DNA of 18,033 nucleotides from Ohtaekwangia sp036568665 (lineage in GTDB: Bacteria; Bacteroidota; Bacteroidia; Cytophagales; Cyclobacteriaceae): NCBI RefSeq assembly GCF_036568665.1, contig NZ_DATCSD010000415.1, forward strand, positions 1-18,033, in the 5' to 3' direction. Shown here piece by piece: positions 14,892-18,033 of the stretch. The notes under the pieces were generated by a model that saw only the letters and a program-made list of their open reading frames with translations, was not told where the DNA came from and made no database searches. The first letter of the stretch is position 1. Every line of letters starts with the position of its first letter. The position numbers were made by a program, and so were the translations under genes.

Positions 14892-16640
14892 ATGAAACGA
14901 ATCTATATATTCCTGATGGGATGCCTGCCCGTGTTTGTGCAGGCGCAGGTGACTACGCAGCGTACGTATTGTAATCCCATGGATATCAATTACCGGTATA
15001 ACTATGAACAACTGAACGACAGTATCTCGTATCGTTCAGGGGCCGACCCGGTAATTGTCAATCACAAAGGCGAGTACTATTTATTTGTAACCATCTCCGG
15101 AGGTTACTGGCATTCCAAAGACCTGGTTCATTGGAACTATATTGTTCCCGACAAGTGGCCGATGGAAGATATGTGTGCACCGGCTGCTATATCCGTAAGA
15201 GATACACTCTATCTTTTTCAATCCACCTTTGAACAGCGCCCTATACTTTTTACCACCACACCGGAAAATGGCAAGCTATATTTCTATAACCGCTGGTTGC
15301 CGCGCTTGCCGAAGGATGTAGGACCGTGGGATCCTGCCTTGTTCTACGATGAAGAACTGAATAAATGGTATATGTATTGGGGCTCTTCCAATGTATACCC
15401 GATCTATGGGAGCGAACTCGATAAGCATCTGCACCTGAAATATAAAGGCGACTATAAAGAGATGCTATACCTGCATCCGGATGAACATGGATGGGAACGC
15501 TTTGGCCGTGATCATCGCTCGAACATTACGCCTTTTATGGAAGGCGCCTGGATGACGAAGCACAATGGTAAATATTACCTGCAATATGGAGCACCCGGCA
15601 CCGAGTATAATGTATACGCCAATGGCACGTATGTAGGCGATCATCCACTGGGGCCTTTCACGTATGCACCATATAACCCTGTATCGTATAAGCCGGGAGG
15701 TTTTGTTACCGGTGCCGGTCATGGCAATACCTTTCAGGATAACTATGGCAATTACTGGAACACCGGCACACCGTGGGTGGCTGTGAACTGGAACTTCGAA
15801 AGAAGAATCGCGATGTTCCCAACAGGTTTTGATAAAGACGGGCAGATGTATGCCAACACACGCTTTGGTGATTTACCGCACAATCTGCCGACTAAAAAAT
15901 GGCAGAGTAAAGATGAACTCTTCACCGGGTGGATGTTGCTGTCGTACAAAAAAGCAACCACGGCATCGTCAGTAAAAGATACTTTTGCTGTAGCGAACAT
16001 CGTGGATGAAAACCCGAGAACATTTTGGGTAGCCCAACAAAATAAACCGGGCGAATGGGTAATGGTCGATCTGCAACGCGACCAGGAAGTACGTGCAGTA
16101 CAGGTAAATTATACCGACTATAAATCGAATATATACGATGGCTTTGATCCTAAGATATATACCCAGTTTCGCCTGTTTGCATCACGCGATGGCAAGCGCT
16201 GGGAGAAAATAGCCGACCTCACCAACGAGAAGCGCGATCGCCCCAATGCCTATATCGAGTTGGAGAAGCCCGTGCAGGCAAGGTATATCCGCTATGAGCA
16301 TATATATGTAGCATCGCCCAACCTTGCTATCAGCGATATTCGTGTATTCGGTAATGGTGGAGGCAAAGCTCCCAGAACTCCAGCCAAATTCACTGCCGTA
16401 CGCGACACTGATGAACGAAATGCCTTTATAAAATGGCAGAAAGTACCTGGTGCCGTAGGCTATAATATACTGTGGGGCATTGCCAAAGATAAACTATACC
16501 AGACATACCAGGTCTTTACCGATCAACCCGAATCACTGGAGATACGGGCGTTATCGAAAGGTGTGAGTTATTACTTTGCTATAGAAGCGTTTAATGAAAG
16601 TGGTGTTTCAGTGGCGAGCGAGGCTTTGTTTGTGAAATGA
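14892..16640 (+). CDS. Secreted glycoside hydrolase family 43 enzyme with discoidin (F5/8C) and FN3 domains
   Basis: It probably removes arabinose or xylose units from plant polysaccharides, the main activities of GH43. The 582-residue product has a signal peptide ending VQA (cleavage near Ala18) and a five-bladed propeller from about 45 to 345. Its catalytic residues appear as Asp52 in GADPVIV (base), Asp147 in GPWDPALFYDE (pKa modulator) and Glu217 in FMEGAWMTKHNGKYY (acid), with His277 in GAGHGNTF. A discoidin-like carbohydrate-binding domain follows (about 355-487) and then one FN3 domain (about 495-580). The ATG at 14892 is preferred over an in-frame TTG at 14886. Linkage specificity and subfamily cannot be read. 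No SusCD pair is adjacent. A heptad repeat starts one base after the stop. Confidence 0.93.
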   Translation: MKRIYIFLMGCLPVFVQAQVTTQRTYCNPMDINYRYNYEQLNDSISYRSGADPVIVNHKGEYYLFVTISGGYWHSKDLVHWNYIVPDKWPMEDMCAPAAISVRDTLYLFQSTFEQRPILFTTTPENGKLYFYNRWLPRLPKDVGPWDPALFYDEELNKWYMYWGSSNVYPIYGSELDKHLHLKYKGDYKEMLYLHPDEHGWERFGRDHRSNITPFMEGAWMTKHNGKYYLQYGAPGTEYNVYANGTYVGDHPLGPFTYAPYNPVSYKPGGFVTGAGHGNTFQDNYGNYWNTGTPWVAVNWNFERRIAMFPTGFDKDGQMYANTRFGDLPHNLPTKKWQSKDELFTGWMLLSYKKATTASSVKDTFAVANIVDENPRTFWVAQQNKPGEWVMVDLQRDQEVRAVQVNYTDYKSNIYDGFDPKIYTQFRLFASRDGKRWEKIADLTNEKRDRPNAYIELEKPVQARYIRYEHIYVASPNLAISDIRVFGNGGGKAPRTPAKFTAVRDTDERNAFIKWQKVPGAVGYNILWGIAKDKLYQTYQVFTDQPESLEIRALSKGVSYYFAIEAFNESGVSVASEALFVK

Positions 16641-16641
16641 A

Positions 16642-16725
16642 GTTATTCGTTAACGGTTAATCGTTAACTGTTATCCGTTAATAGTTAATAGTTAATCGTT
16701 AATCGTTAATCGTTAATCGTTAATC
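16642..16725 (+). repeat. Twelve-unit GTTAAYN heptad array immediately after the GH43 stop codon
   Basis: Twelve contiguous 7-nt units without a slip. The first seven are varied (such as GTTATTC, GTTAACG, GTTATCC, GTTAATA) and the last five are identical GTTAATC (16691-16725). It begins two positions after the TGA, where other genes in this window have a GC-rich terminator. Confidence 0.9.
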
Positions 16726-16896
16726 GTAGGTGCGCAGTAAGGTGTTTCCACTTTACTTACCAGGAAGAGGAAAATATACTCTTGATTAGAAACGAAAGTA
16801 TATGCTCGAAAGAAAGATTACTTCCTTTCCATGTGTGCCAGTTGGGAACAACTGACACCACTACAAAAAATATCCGTTAATCAATACCCTCAGCAC
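16726..16896. other. Spacer between opposed heptad arrays, with two small hairpins
   Basis: No gene is supported. Two hairpins are visible: GTAAGGTG/CACTTTAC (arms 16737-16744 and 16749-16756, one wobble) and CAGTTG-GGAA-CAACTG (16839-16854), extended by GTG/CAC after one mismatch to 16835-16858. Neither is followed by a T run on either strand, so they do not look like standard terminators. A single GTTAATC heptad lies at 16875-16881. Confidence 0.5.
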
Positions 16897-16938
16897 GGAT
16901 AACGATTAACGGATAACTTTTAACTGTTAACGACTAAC
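16897..16938 (-). repeat. Six minus-oriented heptads facing the GH43-side array
   Basis: GGATAAC, GATTAAC, GGATAAC, TTTTAAC, TGTTAAC and GACTAAC are contiguous and read on the minus strand as GTTAGTC, GTTAACA, GTTAAAA, GTTATCC, GTTAATC, GTTATCC. They lie 20 nt beyond the stop codon of the minus-strand hydrolase and share a 13-nt complementary stretch (16905-16917 with 16670-16682) with the + array. Confidence 0.85.
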
Positions 16939-16958
16939 GCTCTTCCCTCAAGCAGTGG

Positions 16959-18033
16959 CTACTTAACAGTCACCACGCCCGAAGCAGTAGCTGCCTTCGC
17001 AGCTTCTGCCGGCAACTTCCAGTTCTGATCGAAGTAGCCGTCAGTTACAACGGTAGCGGTACTGTTCTTAAAGAGTATAAAATCTTTGAATTGATTCAAT
17101 GCCATCAGGGCAGGCGGTAAGAATGGTAAACCTCCCGGTTGTGCACCGGCCCACCAGGGTAAGCCTGAGTTAACAACAATATAGTGATTGTTCATCGGAA
17201 GTATATAGAACAATCCATAATCATTCGCAGCAGAGGCATTCAGTTGAATCGGAAGTTTGTCGCTATATTGATTGATGAGCGAGTTGGTTTCTTTTGTTCC
17301 GAACAAAACAAGATTGGCACTTTCAAGATCGCTGGGTCTTACTTCGCGATCTGCCACAATGCGCGGAAATACCATGATGCGTCCGAGGAAAGCATTTCTA
17401 TAGATTGACCAGCTTGCAGCTTGTGTTGCTATATCCATGCGCAATTTCAATTCTGCTTCAGAAGGATTGCCGGCAGTACCGTACACATAGACGTGCCGTT
17501 GTGAGAAGCCTGCAGCAATCGGTCCCTCTGCTCCTGGTTTCTTTACAAAAGTTGCCGGTTCAAATTTACCGGGTGCCCATTTCCCTTGTTGTTCTATAAA
17601 TGAAAGTGTTTCTGCTGTAGCAGTAAGTTTTACTTTTTTTCCATTGATCGTAACCTGCAGCGGTTTTGATGCATCGAATTTCGGATGACCTGCCAGGTGC
17701 AAAGTAAATGCACCAAGATTGGTGGTGACTATATCTAATTGATTAGATGCTGCAAATTTGGCATCGATAGTAGCGAGTGTTCCGGGATTGATCAGGTCAA
17801 AATGTACCCAGTATGCCTGGCTATATTTATAGCTTCGTGAGTTGAACAACACACGATCCGGAAATTTATTCCGCTTGAATGAACGGAACCAATCGAACGC
17901 AGCTTCATCGCGGTATGCATTTTCCCAGCTATTGTGATTCACACCCGGATACTCGGTATAGGAAACATTTACTCCCAGCTCTTTTAACTTCTTTGTCCAG
18001 TCGCGCGATACAGTTACAGGCACCGCGCCATCC
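16959..18033 (-). CDS. Alpha/beta hydrolase of prolyl-oligopeptidase type, C-terminal part, 5' end beyond the window
   Basis: The frame is open to the right edge, so the GTG at 18023 is not the true start and about 357 residues of the C-terminal part are visible. The first residues read DGAVPVTVSRDWTKKLKELG followed by YTEYPGVNHNSWENAY, the standard end of an alpha/beta-hydrolase domain. The Asp at 18030-18032 and the His at 17934-17936 are the expected acid and base of the triad, while the nucleophile Ser lies outside. About 300 further residues form a region of unknown function with a beta-rich start (HFDLINPGTLATIDAKF) and a later stretch with mixed helices and strands. Likely an exported peptidase or esterase. 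The substrate is unknown. It is convergent with the GH43 gene. Confidence 0.85.
   Translation of the reverse strand, partial: DGAVPVTVSRDWTKKLKELGVNVSYTEYPGVNHNSWENAYRDEAAFDWFRSFKRNKFPDRVLFNSRSYKYSQAYWVHFDLINPGTLATIDAKFAASNQLDIVTTNLGAFTLHLAGHPKFDASKPLQVTINGKKVKLTATAETLSFIEQQGKWAPGKFEPATFVKKPGAEGPIAAGFSQRHVYVYGTAGNPSEAELKLRMDIATQAASWSIYRNAFLGRIMVFPRIVADREVRPSDLESANLVLFGTKETNSLINQYSDKLPIQLNASAANDYGLFYILPMNNHYIVVNSGLPWWAGAQPGGLPFLPPALMALNQFKDFILFKNSTATVVTDGYFDQNWKLPAEAAKAATASGVVTVK

Noticed and set aside
14922..14924. Lipobox cysteine (residue 11) in the GH43 signal
   Set aside because: The LMGC context fits a lipobox poorly and the hydrophobic stretch continues to a good signal-peptidase I site (VQA-Q).
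16691..16725. CRISPR array
   Set aside because: The units are 7 nt long, contiguous and without spacers, and no cas gene is present.

Overview
The window looks like chromosomal DNA of a Bacteroidota bacterium, most likely a soil- or plant-associated member of Cytophagales or Chitinophagales. The grounds are a SusC/SusD outer-membrane uptake pair, lipoproteins with Bacteroidota-style signals, a GH43 glycosidase with discoidin and FN3 domains, a WG-repeat protein, A-rich start regions without Shine-Dalgarno sites, and several promoter-like sites close to the Bacteroidota pattern TTG-N19..20-TAnnTTT. The order and genus are guesses from gene style, since no rRNA gene is present.

Layout. Positions 1-4160 hold the 3' end of a susC gene, a complete susD gene and a small lipoprotein gene of unknown function, forming one operon that ends in a strong terminator. 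Positions 4250-6570 hold three single-gene + strand units, each with its own terminator: msrB (methionine-R-sulfoxide reductase), an exported SGNH/GDSL hydrolase, and an Hsp20 small heat-shock protein. Positions 6900-10560 hold a membrane-anchored HtrA/Deg protease, an ALDH7-type aldehyde dehydrogenase and a stand-alone response-regulator receiver. A cytoplasmic helical protein of unknown function (10631-12076, minus) lies convergent to the receiver and divergent from an exported TPR-like/WG-repeat protein (12204-14801, TTG start). A GH43 enzyme follows. The window ends in the C-terminal part of a convergent alpha/beta hydrolase of the prolyl-oligopeptidase type, cut by the right edge.

How the genes fit together. 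The SusC/D operon, the GH43 enzyme, the GDSL hydrolase and the alpha/beta hydrolase fit a polysaccharide-degrading lifestyle, but they are not one contiguous utilization locus. MsrB, Hsp20 and HtrA are protein repair and quality-control functions that sit near one another in separate transcription units.

The most unusual content is not coding. Four intergenic regions (5765-5878, 6602-6773, 10562-10627, 16642-16938) carry arrays of degenerate 7-nt units, GTTAAYN or its complement, kept in strict 7-nt register over as many as 12 units. In three of the four the + strand array is followed by a minus-strand array, so the transcript could fold back. The two copies around hsp20 are composite: heptads, then a GGAAAG-rich block, then a second heptad type. 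They contain a 33-nt inverted repeat matching at 32 positions. This resembles, in period only, the heptanucleotide STRR repeats of heterocystous cyanobacteria. I know of no named Bacteroidota counterpart, and it is my leading candidate for something undescribed.
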